Positions 17,080 to 24,708 of a stretch of DNA of 33,560 nt are shown in pieces. The stretch covers positions 1 through 33,560 of the forward strand of contig JAKQEI010000226.1 of assembly GCA_029573495.1 (NCBI GenBank), given 5' to 3'. This DNA comes from Bacteroidota bacterium (GTDB lineage: Bacteria; Bacteroidota; Bacteroidia; Flavobacteriales_F; PHOS-HE28). The notes beneath the pieces were generated by a model, which worked only from the letters and a program-made list of their open reading frames with translations, had not been told where the DNA came from and did no database searches. Every line of letters begins with the position of its first letter. The first letter of the stretch is position 1. Position numbers and translations under genes: made by a program.

Positions 17080-18432
17080 TCAGTATGTGGTAAATGTAAG
17101 GAGCAGGCGCATGGGGGTGTCCGGATGCTCCGGTCCACATAGGATCGCCCTGTTCGCGCTCACACCGGCACTGCTCGCCACGAGCACGAGCCCGTCGTTC
17201 GGAAGGGTTCCGTTCATGACCTGAGAGGCGTACCGGGTGATGTTGAAACGGTAGGTCCGTTCGTTCGCATCGTAGGTTCCGCCGATACCGGTGACGCCGT
17301 TCAACTGGTCCGCCAGAAAAACATCACTTCCATCCTCCTTGCGGAACAAGAGCAGCGTGCCGGGCGGGGTATGGAACGGATGGAAGCTCCCGCGCACCGG
17401 CACCACCAACTCGGCCTTGGACAGCACCTTGCCGGGTTCCAGGCGTTCCAGCAGATCCGGGAAACGCAAGGCTGCCCGGTAGCCCCCAAGGGTCTGGAGG
17501 TAAAGCGCCTCGCTCGGTGCCTCCTGATCGATCAGCGCATCGGAAAGCCCAGTGGTCACGGCTTGGAAGCGGTCACGTTCCACCGAGGTGTACCGCACAC
17601 CGCTGGCGCTCATGATCAGGTCCAGACTCCGGAGCAGTTCGGGTTGGTTGTTCGCGTCGTGGTAATACACCGTCACCTTCGAGCTGTTACCCGTGGTGTT
17701 GAAGTAGAGGATGCCTCCCTGGTTGGGTGCCTGCGGACCGTTCTCCACGGAGACCTTGATCCCCTTGAAGAATTCCAGGAACGAAGGGTTGTCCACGAGG
17801 GCGGATGTTCCGAACGCGTTCAGGAACCGATCGGCGAGATCCAGCCGCAGCGGGATCCGCACCTGAGGAACCACCGTGTCGTTGGCAAGGATCACATTAC
17901 CGGTCGGATCCGGCGTGATCTCCCCTCGATGCAAGGCGACAAGATCATCGGCGAACACCTCCGGCCGGTCATTCGAGTGATAGACCGTATCGACCGAGAG
18001 GGACGCACTGAGTTCCTGCACCACGAAACGCTGGCGGCTGAGGTCACCATAATGGGTTGCCGATGGTTCGAACGCAAGTGCCAGAACGATGCTGTCCGCG
18101 ACAAGGCCGCTATTGTCCTGTCCTTGACCGATGTTGTTCGCTGTGAGCCGGAGCTGGGCGATCAAACTGGCCTTCAACGCACCGAAGTCCGGGTCCACGT
18201 ACGAGCCTACCAGGTTCCGCGAGAGTCCACTGGTCTGCACCGCGCTGTCCTGAAAGGTGAACGCATGCATCGCGGCGGTATCGGCGGCAAGACCGAGGGG
18301 TTGGCCGGGCAACAGTTCAAGACCGAGATCATCATCGGGCTTGCGGCAGCCATGAAGGACGGCGATGCCGAGGCACGCCAGCAGCAACCTGGATGACAGG
18401 CCTGCGGGCCGGTGCGGAAAAGGCGCGGTCAC
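17080..18432 (-). CDS. DUF4270 family lipoprotein
   Basis: A 450-residue envelope protein of the DUF4270 family, found in Bacteroidota. The N-terminus RLLLACLGIAVLHGC is a lipoprotein signal with the lipobox Cys at about residue 29; the mature start RKPDDDLGLELLPGQ is the family's usual opening (D-x-L-G-L). The rest is beta-rich, with repeated segments like SIVLALAFEPSATHYGD and GGILYFNTTGNSSKVTVYYHD. Its biochemical role is unknown; placement on the cell surface or in the outer membrane is inferred from the lipobox. It starts 4 nt after the stop of the glycogen-synthase-like gene and lies 6 nt before glmS, so the three form one transcript. Confidence 0.9.
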   Translation of the reverse strand: MTAPFPHRPAGLSSRLLLACLGIAVLHGCRKPDDDLGLELLPGQPLGLAADTAAMHAFTFQDSAVQTSGLSRNLVGSYVDPDFGALKASLIAQLRLTANNIGQGQDNSGLVADSIVLALAFEPSATHYGDLSRQRFVVQELSASLSVDTVYHSNDRPEVFADDLVALHRGEITPDPTGNVILANDTVVPQVRIPLRLDLADRFLNAFGTSALVDNPSFLEFFKGIKVSVENGPQAPNQGGILYFNTTGNSSKVTVYYHDANNQPELLRSLDLIMSASGVRYTSVERDRFQAVTTGLSDALIDQEAPSEALYLQTLGGYRAALRFPDLLERLEPGKVLSKAELVVPVRGSFHPFHTPPGTLLLFRKEDGSDVFLADQLNGVTGIGGTYDANERTYRFNITRYASQVMNGTLPNDGLVLVASSAGVSANRAILCGPEHPDTPMRLLLTFTTY

Positions 18433-18436
18433 CGGA

Positions 18437-19261
18437 TCAAACGAGGGCTTCCTCCAGGATGGTCTGGTAGAACTCGGCGTGGGCCTTGACCGGATCCCCG
18501 TCGGCCACGAAAGGCATCACCGGCTTGTCGTACGCCTTCACGGCAGTCTCCAGGCCCTTGCTCAGCTTCGCCGTGGAGCGGACCACGGCATCGGAGAGAC
18601 CCATGGCGAACTTCACCAGTTCATCCGTGTTCGGCTTGGCCAGCCCCTTGAACAACTCCTTGTCAAAGCCTTCCATCACCAACTTCTTGGCGAGGTCCTT
18701 ATCCAAAGCCTCCGACTTCTGATCGTGCACGCTGAAGACGAGCTTCGTGTTCTCGAAGTGGGGGTCATCGGCGAAATGGTGGCGCACATACAATGGCACG
18801 AAAGCCGTCATCCAGCCATGGCAATGGATGATGTCCGGCACCCAGCCGAGCTTGCGCACGGTCTCCAGGACCCCACGGCCGAAGAAGAGAGCGCGTTCAT
18901 CGTTGTCCGGAAAGAAACACCCTTCCGCATCGTGTGTATCGGCTTTGCGGCGGAAATACTCCTCGTTATCGATGAAGTAGACCTGCATGCGTGCGCTCGG
19001 CACACTGGCCACCTTGATCAGAAGGGCATGGTCGGTGTCATTGATGATCAGGTTCATGCCGCTCAGGCGGATGACCTCGTGCAACTGATGGCGGCGCTCA
19101 TTGATGCACCCGAACTTGGGCATGAACACCCGGATCTCGTTGCCGAGGTCCAGGATGCCCTGGGGCAGATGCCGCGCGACCTTCGCCATTTCCTCAGGGC
19201 CGTCCATGAAGGGTTGAATGGACTGGGAGATGGTGAGGATCTTCGCGTTCTTCAAACTCAT
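18437..19261 (-). CDS. Short glycogen/starch synthase-like protein (GT5 N-domain only)
   Basis: A 274-residue protein equivalent to the N-terminal Rossmann domain of glycogen synthase. Family signatures are FMPKFGCINERRHQLHEVIRL and PDIIHCHGWMTAFVPLYVRHHF. Two things make catalysis doubtful: the ADP-glucose-binding KTGGL motif that should follow the first strand is replaced (QSIQPFMDGPEEMAKV), and the whole C-terminal GT-B domain is absent. Orthologues of this short form are, to my knowledge, conserved in Flavobacteriia in the same operon with DUF4270 and glmS, so this is not a local truncation. A non-catalytic or regulatory role is possible. It has a complete promoter at 19285-19315. Confidence 0.85.
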   Translation of the reverse strand: MSLKNAKILTISQSIQPFMDGPEEMAKVARHLPQGILDLGNEIRVFMPKFGCINERRHQLHEVIRLSGMNLIINDTDHALLIKVASVPSARMQVYFIDNEEYFRRKADTHDAEGCFFPDNDERALFFGRGVLETVRKLGWVPDIIHCHGWMTAFVPLYVRHHFADDPHFENTKLVFSVHDQKSEALDKDLAKKLVMEGFDKELFKGLAKPNTDELVKFAMGLSDAVVRSTAKLSKGLETAVKAYDKPVMPFVADGDPVKAHAEFYQTILEEALV

Positions 19262-19284
19262 GGTCGATCGGGGAATTGCGGGTA

Positions 19285-19315
19285 CAAAAATATAGACTTT
19301 TCAGCGGAACTTCAA
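19285..19315 (-). promoter_or_regulatory. Complete promoter TTG-N20-TATTTTTG for the glgA-like/DUF4270/glmS operon
   Basis: On the minus strand, TTG (19315-19313), a 20-nt spacer and TATTTTTG (19292-19285) fit the Bacteroidota consensus. The leader to the ATG is about 20 nt. This is the only clear promoter for the three minus-strand genes. Confidence 0.75.
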
Positions 19316-19325
19316 CCTTGAAGCC

Positions 19326-19333
19326 TAGCTTCG
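19326..19333 (+). promoter_or_regulatory. Candidate -7 box TAGCTTCG for panC
   Basis: A TTCG-type box in the divergent region, 34 nt before the TTG start of panC. No -33 element at the usual distance. Confidence 0.35.
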
Positions 19334-19367
19334 CCCCACTCCCACCCTCACGGAAACCGCGTCCTAC

Positions 19368-20213
19368 TTGGATTTCCTAGAACTTCCCCCGGCCATGGCC
19401 GAGTGGTCCGCCCGGGCGCGTCGCGAGGGCCGGTCCGTTGGTTTCGTGCCCACCATGGGCGCTCTGCACGAGGGCCACTTGGACCTGATCGCAAGAGCGC
19501 GCAAGGATCACGCGAAAGTGGTTTGCAGCATCTTCGTCAATCCGCTGCAATTCAACAACTTGGAGGACCTGGAGCGGTACCCCCGGCAGCTTGAGCAGGA
19601 CAGTAAGCTGCTAGATGAAGCTGGTTGCGATGCCCTCTTCGCTCCCCAGGTCGAAACGCTGTTCGCTGATCTTCAGCCACATACGTACGACCTGGGCCGC
19701 TTGGATGGCCATTGGGAAGGTCCTTCCAGGCCCGGTCATTTCCAAGGTGTGGTGAACGTGGTCGAGCGGTTGTTCCATTTCGTTCGCCCGGACGAGGCCT
19801 TCTTCGGGGAGAAGGATCGTCAACAGCTCACCCTCCTGCGGCACATCGCCAGGCAGGAGCACTGGCCGGAACGGATCGTCGGTTGCCCGACCGTGCGTGC
19901 CGTGGATGGACTGGCCCTGAGCTCTCGGAACGCCAGGCTTTCCCCTGCTGAGCGCCAAAAGGCGACCGTCCTGTTCAAGGCACTGACCGTTGCTGGAGCC
20001 ATGGCCTTCCGCCACACGGTACAGGAGGTCGAAGAAGCGGTGAGGGAGACCGTGGCCAACGAACCTGGGGTGCAGCTGGATTATTTCGGCATTGCGGACC
20101 ACGACACCCTGGAGCCCCTGATGGATTGGGGTGATCGCGACCTGACTGTGGCGTTGATCGCTGCGCAGGTGGGACCCGTGCGGTTGATCGACAACCTCAC
20201 CCTGTGGCGCTGA
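19368..20213 (+). CDS. panC: Pantothenate synthetase
   Basis: A 281-residue cytosolic enzyme that ligates pantoate and beta-alanine with ATP to make pantothenate (vitamin B5, for CoA). The HIGH-like ATP motif is VPTMGALHEGHLDL, and KDRQQLTLLRHIA and TVRAVDGLALSSRN are the pantoate/ATP-binding signatures. The best start is the TTG at 19368, giving about 24 residues before GFVPTMG, close to the family norm; the first ATG (19395) would trim the first strand and helix. It is followed after 42 nt by panD, whose product supplies its beta-alanine. Confidence 0.96.
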   Translation: MDFLELPPAMAEWSARARREGRSVGFVPTMGALHEGHLDLIARARKDHAKVVCSIFVNPLQFNNLEDLERYPRQLEQDSKLLDEAGCDALFAPQVETLFADLQPHTYDLGRLDGHWEGPSRPGHFQGVVNVVERLFHFVRPDEAFFGEKDRQQLTLLRHIARQEHWPERIVGCPTVRAVDGLALSSRNARLSPAERQKATVLFKALTVAGAMAFRHTVQEVEEAVRETVANEPGVQLDYFGIADHDTLEPLMDWGDRDLTVALIAAQVGPVRLIDNLTLWR

Positions 20214-20231
20214 GCTGCCGGTTGCCACTGG

Positions 20232-20239
20232 TACCTTCG
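20232..20239 (+). promoter_or_regulatory. Candidate -7 box TACCTTCG for panD
   Basis: A TTCG-type box in the 42-nt panC-panD gap, 16 nt before the ATG. It may add a second promoter inside the operon. Confidence 0.35.
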
Positions 20240-20255
20240 CCGCTCGTTTCCAGCC

Positions 20256-20609
20256 ATGACCATCGAAGTCGTCCGCACCAAGATCCATCGCGTACGGGTC
20301 ACCGAGGCGAACCTGGATTATATCGGCAGCATCACCATCGACGGGGACCTCATCGATGCGGTCGGGTTGGTGGAGGGAGAGAAGGTGCAGGTGCTGAACG
20401 TGAACAACGGCGAACGGTTGGAGACATACGTGATCTGGGGTGAACGAGGCAGCGGCGTGATCTGCATGAACGGTCCGGCCGCGCACAAGGTGCAGGTGGG
20501 CCATATCGTGATCATCGTGTCCTATGCTCAGATGGGTCTGGAGGAGGCGCGTGGCTTCCGACCCAGCATCATCTTCCCGGACGAAACAACGAACCGGCTC
20601 AGGCCATGA
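20256..20609 (+). CDS. panD: Aspartate 1-decarboxylase precursor
   Basis: A 117-residue pyruvoyl-dependent enzyme that decarboxylates aspartate to beta-alanine, the co-substrate of PanC. The self-cleavage site Gly24-Ser25 is intact in DYIGSITID; Ser25 becomes the pyruvoyl group. Other hallmarks are VQVLNVNNGERLETYVI and GSGVICMNGPAAHKVQVGHIVIIVSYA. Length is normal. The stop overlaps the following ATG as ATGA (20606-20609), so the membrane protein downstream is translationally coupled to it. Confidence 0.97.
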   Translation: MTIEVVRTKIHRVRVTEANLDYIGSITIDGDLIDAVGLVEGEKVQVLNVNNGERLETYVIWGERGSGVICMNGPAAHKVQVGHIVIIVSYAQMGLEEARGFRPSIIFPDETTNRLRP

Positions 20610-21634
20610 AGAAGCTGCTCTTCAATACATTGAAGATCGTGGTGCCCATCGCCCTGGGGGTCTGGCTCGTCTATTACTCCTATGCCCAACTTGACGGGAA
20701 GCAGCGCGTTGAGCTCTTCGATGCGTTCCGACAGGCGGACCTGCGCTGGCTGGCAGCCGTGCTGGTGCTGGGATGGCTGAGCCATGTGAGCCGCGCCTGG
20801 CGGTGGCGCTACCTGCTGGAGCCGCTTGGTCATCGCGTCCGGTTCTGGAGCAGCTACCACGCAGTGATGGCCGGTTATTTCATGAACATGCTGCTGCCGC
20901 GAGCCGGTGAGGCAAGCCGTGCGGTCACCCTCTACCGACTGGAGCATGTGCCTTTCGAGCGTGGCTTCGGCAGCATCCTGGCCGAACGCGCCGTGGACAT
21001 GGTGATGCTGCTCGGCATCACCGGGATGACCCTCCTGTTGCAACTGGACAAGCTGGACATGTTCCAGGACCGCATCCTTGCCTTCAGGGCCGGACAAGCC
21101 ACGGACCTTGCTGCGCCCGACGGCATCAACTGGGGCCCTTGGATCGGTGGAGCGCTCGTGCTTGCTGCGATCGGTGCGGCCTATATCGTCTGGTCCCGTC
21201 CTGCACTGCGTGCCCGCGCGATGGATGGCGTACGAGGCTTCATCGCCGGTGTGGGCTCCGTATTCCGCACCAAGGACAAGGGCGCCTTCCTGCTGCACAC
21301 CTTCCTGATCTGGGGTCTCTATGTGGCCATGTTCCTGCTGGGCTTCCAAGCATTGCCGTCCACCAGCGACGTCCCTCTGGCTGGCTTGCTGGCAGGCTTC
21401 ATCGCCGGCTCGGTGGGCATCATCCTCGTGCAGGGAGGGATCGGCGTGTTCCCGGCCTTCGTTGCCTTGATCGTCGGCTTGTACATGGCACCTCCTGATG
21501 GCGGTGGGCTCATCCGCCCCGATGCGCTCGCCATCGGATGGCTGCTCTGGTTCGTGCAGACGGCCATGTTGATCGGCCTCGGTGGCCTATCGCTACTTTT
21601 GGCCGCTCGCGACCGGAAACCGAACCTACCATGA
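20606..21634 (+). CDS. YbhN/UPF0104-like (lysylphosphatidylglycerol synthase TM region) membrane protein
   Basis: A 342-residue inner-membrane protein with about eight hydrophobic segments, beginning VVPIALGVWLVYYSYAQL. The family motif region is FWSSYHAVMAGYFMNMLLPRAGEASRAV, with the conserved MLLPR-GE of the flippase-like LPG_synthase_TM (UPF0104) family, and SVGIILVQGGIGVFPAFVALIVGLY near the C-terminus. Members share the membrane domain of MprF but lack its tRNA-dependent transferase, and are thought to move or modify lipids; the substrate here is unknown. It overlaps panD upstream and rfaE2 downstream by ATGA junctions, so the genes are made together. Confidence 0.9.
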   Translation: MKKLLFNTLKIVVPIALGVWLVYYSYAQLDGKQRVELFDAFRQADLRWLAAVLVLGWLSHVSRAWRWRYLLEPLGHRVRFWSSYHAVMAGYFMNMLLPRAGEASRAVTLYRLEHVPFERGFGSILAERAVDMVMLLGITGMTLLLQLDKLDMFQDRILAFRAGQATDLAAPDGINWGPWIGGALVLAAIGAAYIVWSRPALRARAMDGVRGFIAGVGSVFRTKDKGAFLLHTFLIWGLYVAMFLLGFQALPSTSDVPLAGLLAGFIAGSVGIILVQGGIGVFPAFVALIVGLYMAPPDGGGLIRPDALAIGWLLWFVQTAMLIGLGGLSLLLAARDRKPNLP

Positions 21635-22137
21635 GCACCGCGACCATCCCCGCCACCACCGACCGCAGGGTCCTGGACCTCGTTCAAGTGCAGCGCGCGG
21701 TGAACATCTGGCGCATGAAGGGTGACCGCATCGTGTTCACCAACGGATGTTTCGACATCCTCCACCGCGGCCATGTGGAATACCTGCAAGAAGCCGCTGC
21801 CCTCGGAGACCGTTTGATCATCGGTGTGAACAGCGACGACAGCGTGCGCCGCCTCGGCAAGGCCACGGACCGTCCCTACAACGACCAGGACAGCCGCGCC
21901 AAGGTGCTGGCAGGGCTCCGGCTGGTGGATGCTGTCGTGATCTTCGACCAGGACACACCGCTCGAACTGATCCAGGCCATCGGCCCCGATGTGCTGGTGA
22001 AAGGCGGCGACTGGACCGAGGACAAGATCGTTGGAGCCGATATCGTGAAGGCCCGTGGAGGCGAAGTGCGTTCCTTGAAGCTGGTGGATGGCTTCTCCAC
22101 GACCGCCTTGGTCGAGAAGATCCGCCATGGCGGCTAA
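21631..22137 (+). CDS. rfaE2: D-glycero-beta-D-manno-heptose 1-phosphate adenylyltransferase
   Basis: A 168-residue nucleotidyltransferase that attaches AMP to heptose-1-phosphate, giving ADP-heptose for the LPS inner core. I start it at MSTATIPATT because this ATG overlaps the previous stop as ATGA. Motifs: VFTNGCFDILHRGHVEYLQEA (the HxGH catalytic motif), VNSDDSVRRLGK, RPYNDQDSRAKVLAGL, and VLVKGGDWTEDKIVGAD. It corresponds to the C-terminal domain of E. coli HldE; the kinase domain is not fused and must be elsewhere. The next gene, radA, overlaps it by 11 nt. Confidence 0.95.
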   Translation: MSTATIPATTDRRVLDLVQVQRAVNIWRMKGDRIVFTNGCFDILHRGHVEYLQEAAALGDRLIIGVNSDDSVRRLGKATDRPYNDQDSRAKVLAGLRLVDAVVIFDQDTPLELIQAIGPDVLVKGGDWTEDKIVGADIVKARGGEVRSLKLVDGFSTTALVEKIRHGG

Positions 22138-23515
22138 GGTCCGCTCCCGTTTCGTTTGCCAGAACTGTGGCAGCAGCTACGCGCAGTGGCTGGGACAGTG
22201 CACCCAATGCAAGGAATGGAACACGCTCGTCGAAGAGATCGTGGACCGCGTGGAGGAGAAACGCGGTGCGCCGGCCAGCGTGAAGAGCCGTAATCCCAAG
22301 CCGATCGCCATCAGTGAGATCCCTGCGCAGGACGGCCCGCGCATCCCGCTGAGCGATGGTGAGCTGTCCCGCGTGCTGGGAGGTGGACTGGTGCCGGGCA
22401 GCATGGTGTTGCTTGGCGGCGAACCGGGCATCGGAAAGAGCACCCTCCTGCTGCAGACCGCACTGCGCAACCCGCACCTGAAGACCTTGTACGTGAGCGG
22501 TGAGGAAAGCGAGCACCAGGTGAAGATGCGCGCAGAGCGGTTGGAAGCAACGCGCCCGAACGGACGGACGAACGAAGGCAACGGCTGCTTCGTGCTTACG
22601 GAAACGAACACGCAGAACATCTTCAAGCACATCGAAGCGCTGCAGCCCGGTCTCGTCGTGATCGATAGCGTGCAGACGCTGCACACCGCCGTGCTTGACG
22701 CAAGTCCCGGTAGCGTGGGTCAGGTACGTGAGTGCACGGCGGAGCTGATGCGCTTCGCGAAGACCACGGGTATCCCGATGGTGTTGATCGGCCACATCAC
22801 GAAGGATGGCTTCATCGCCGGGCCGAAGGTGTTGGAGCATATGGTGGACTGTGTGCTGCAGTTCGAGGGTGACCGCGACCATGCCTACCGCTTGCTGCGC
22901 CCGTTGAAGAACCGGTTCGGCAGCACCAACGAGCTCGGCATCTACGAGATGCAGGGCAGCGGTCTGGCGGAAGTGGAGGATCCGAGCCAGGTGTTGCTTG
23001 GACGCCGCGAGGAACGACCAAGCGGTGTGGTGGTGGCCGCCACCATGGAAGGCATGCGACCATTGCTGATCGAAGTGCAAGCGTTGGTGAGCAGCGCGGT
23101 GTACGGTACACCACAGCGCAGTTCCACCGGCTTCGACCTGCGCCGCTTGAACATGCTGCTGGCGGTGATGGAGAAGCGCTGTGGATTCCGGCTCGGCCAG
23201 AAGGATGTGTTCCTGAACCTGGCCGGGGGGTTCCGGGTGGAAGAACCAGCGATCGACCTGGCCGTGGTGTGCGCGGTGCTCAGCAGCAATGCCGACATCG
23301 CCGTGCCGATGGACGCGTGTTTCGCCGGCGAGGTGGGCCTGACCGGTGAGATCCGTCCTGTCACCCGGACCGAACAACGCATCGCCGAAGCGGCCAAGCT
23401 CGGCTTCGCGCGGATCTTCGTTCCCAAGGGTACCAAGGGCATCGCTCCGGTGAAAGGCATCCAAGTGGTGCAGGTGGGCCAGGTGAACGAAGTGCTCGGC
23501 CACCTCTTCGGCTGA
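22127..23515 (+). CDS. radA: DNA repair protein RadA
   Basis: A 462-residue RecA-like ATPase with helicase activity that promotes branch migration during recombinational repair. The start MAAKVRSRFVCQNCG is chosen because it puts the C4 zinc finger (CQNCGSSYAQWLGQCTQC) at the N-terminus as usual. Walker A is GGEPGIGKST (Lys104), the RadA-specific motif is KNRFG (Lys261), and the C-terminal third is the Lon-protease-like domain (DVFLNLAGGFRVEEPAIDLAV, EVGLTGEIRPV). Length is standard. It is the last gene of the panC-to-radA transcript; its TGA is directly followed by the stop of the convergent flavoprotein gene. Confidence 0.97.
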   Translation: MAAKVRSRFVCQNCGSSYAQWLGQCTQCKEWNTLVEEIVDRVEEKRGAPASVKSRNPKPIAISEIPAQDGPRIPLSDGELSRVLGGGLVPGSMVLLGGEPGIGKSTLLLQTALRNPHLKTLYVSGEESEHQVKMRAERLEATRPNGRTNEGNGCFVLTETNTQNIFKHIEALQPGLVVIDSVQTLHTAVLDASPGSVGQVRECTAELMRFAKTTGIPMVLIGHITKDGFIAGPKVLEHMVDCVLQFEGDRDHAYRLLRPLKNRFGSTNELGIYEMQGSGLAEVEDPSQVLLGRREERPSGVVVAATMEGMRPLLIEVQALVSSAVYGTPQRSSTGFDLRRLNMLLAVMEKRCGFRLGQKDVFLNLAGGFRVEEPAIDLAVVCAVLSSNADIAVPMDACFAGEVGLTGEIRPVTRTEQRIAEAAKLGFARIFVPKGTKGIAPVKGIQVVQVGQVNEVLGHLFG

Positions 23516-24703
23516 TCAGCGCCGGCGCAGGATCCCCTCGGCCGCCCACCGTCCCGTGCTGAACGCGCCTTGCAACAGGAAGCCGCCGGTCGGTGCGTCC
23601 CAATCGAGCATTTCACCCGCAACGAAAATATTGGGATGGCGCTTGAGCGAGAGGTCGTCATTCACCTCGTCCAGTGCGATACCGCCCACCGTACTGATCG
23701 CCTCATCGATCGGTCGCAATGCATGTACAGGTACACGGACCTGCTTCACATCCTCGGCCAGGTGTCGACCGTCCAGATACCGTTCCTTGGCTGTGAATGC
23801 TTTCAACAAGGCAAGGGATGGACGGTCCAGGTGCAACGTGGCGGTCCGCTCTTTCCAACTCGCATCGCGCAACTTCTCGTTGATCCTATCCGTGGTCAGG
23901 TCGGGCTTCAGGTCGACGTGAAGTTCCGCCTTCCCCAGGCTGTTCAGCTGCGCGCGCACCTCAGGAACCAACGGATAGATGGCGTTGCCTTCCAAGCCGT
24001 GTTCCGTAATGGTCAACTCGCCGCGGACAACCTTGTCGCCGCATCCCACCGCGATGTTCTTCAACGGCTTGCCGATGTGTGGCCGCAGATCCGCCGGCAG
24101 ATCCACTTCCACGCCACAATTGCCCGCCTGGAACGGAACTATGCCCACCCCGATCCGCTCGAACTCGGTGAGCCAATCCCCTGTGGAACCGGTCCTCGCC
24201 CAGGAGGCGCCACCCAGTGCGAAGAGAAAGGCATCCGCATCGACCGATGAACGTTCCTCACCGATCGCGAAGAGCGGGCGTGTACCCACATCGAAGCCGA
24301 CGAAGCGATGTCCGGTATGGATGACCACACCCTTCGCTCTCACCGCATCGATGATCGCCTTGAGCACCTCGGCCGGTTTGATGCCGCGCTGCGGGAATAC
24401 CCGGCCGCTGGTACCCACGAAGGTGGGGATGCCCATGAAGCTCAACCAGTCGCGCAGGGCTTCAGGCCCGAAGGCCTCGAGGATCGGTCGCATGCGATCC
24501 GCTGGTGTGTACTGCGCGAACAACGCGTCACCGACCTTGCTGTTCGTGATGTTCAGCCCGCCATCACCAGCCACAAGGAACTTACGACCCGGGTTACGTC
24601 CTTGCTCATAGAGGTGAACGGCGCTGCGATCCGCGAGGTGATACGCTGCGATCAAACCTGCCGGTCCACCGCCGATGATCGCGACACGGCACCGATCGGT
24701 CAT
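23516..24703 (-). CDS. HI0933-like FAD-dependent oxidoreductase (TIGR03862-type)
   Basis: A flavoprotein of about 395 residues with an N-terminal dinucleotide-binding motif (RVAIIGGGPAGLIAAYHL) and FAD contacts GRKFLVAGDGGLNITNS; the C-terminus NIFVAGEMLDWDAPTGGFLLQGAFSTGRWAAEGI is the family's characteristic flavin-binding end. Such proteins are annotated as NAD(P)/FAD-dependent or BaiN-like oxidoreductases; the substrate is not known. I use ATG 24703; a GTG at 24712 would instead overlap the upstream stop as GTGA and add three residues. It follows the serine hydrolase gene directly and is probably read with it. Confidence 0.9.
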   Translation of the reverse strand: MTDRCRVAIIGGGPAGLIAAYHLADRSAVHLYEQGRNPGRKFLVAGDGGLNITNSKVGDALFAQYTPADRMRPILEAFGPEALRDWLSFMGIPTFVGTSGRVFPQRGIKPAEVLKAIIDAVRAKGVVIHTGHRFVGFDVGTRPLFAIGEERSSVDADAFLFALGGASWARTGSTGDWLTEFERIGVGIVPFQAGNCGVEVDLPADLRPHIGKPLKNIAVGCGDKVVRGELTITEHGLEGNAIYPLVPEVRAQLNSLGKAELHVDLKPDLTTDRINEKLRDASWKERTATLHLDRPSLALLKAFTAKERYLDGRHLAEDVKQVRVPVHALRPIDEAISTVGGIALDEVNDDLSLKRHPNIFVAGEMLDWDAPTGGFLLQGAFSTGRWAAEGILRRR

Positions 24704-24708
24704 GCTCT

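Noticed and set aside
15904..17142. 412-codon plus-strand frame opposite glmS
   Set aside because: Antisense shadow of a well-conserved gene; composition is that of a reverse-complement translation.
17371..18396. 341-codon plus-strand frame opposite the DUF4270 gene
   Set aside because: The minus strand has a lipobox protein in a tight operon; the plus frame has no motif or promoter.
21818..23503. 561-codon minus-strand frame opposite radA and rfaE2
   Set aside because: Antisense shadow; it spans two real overlapping genes and has no recognisable domain.
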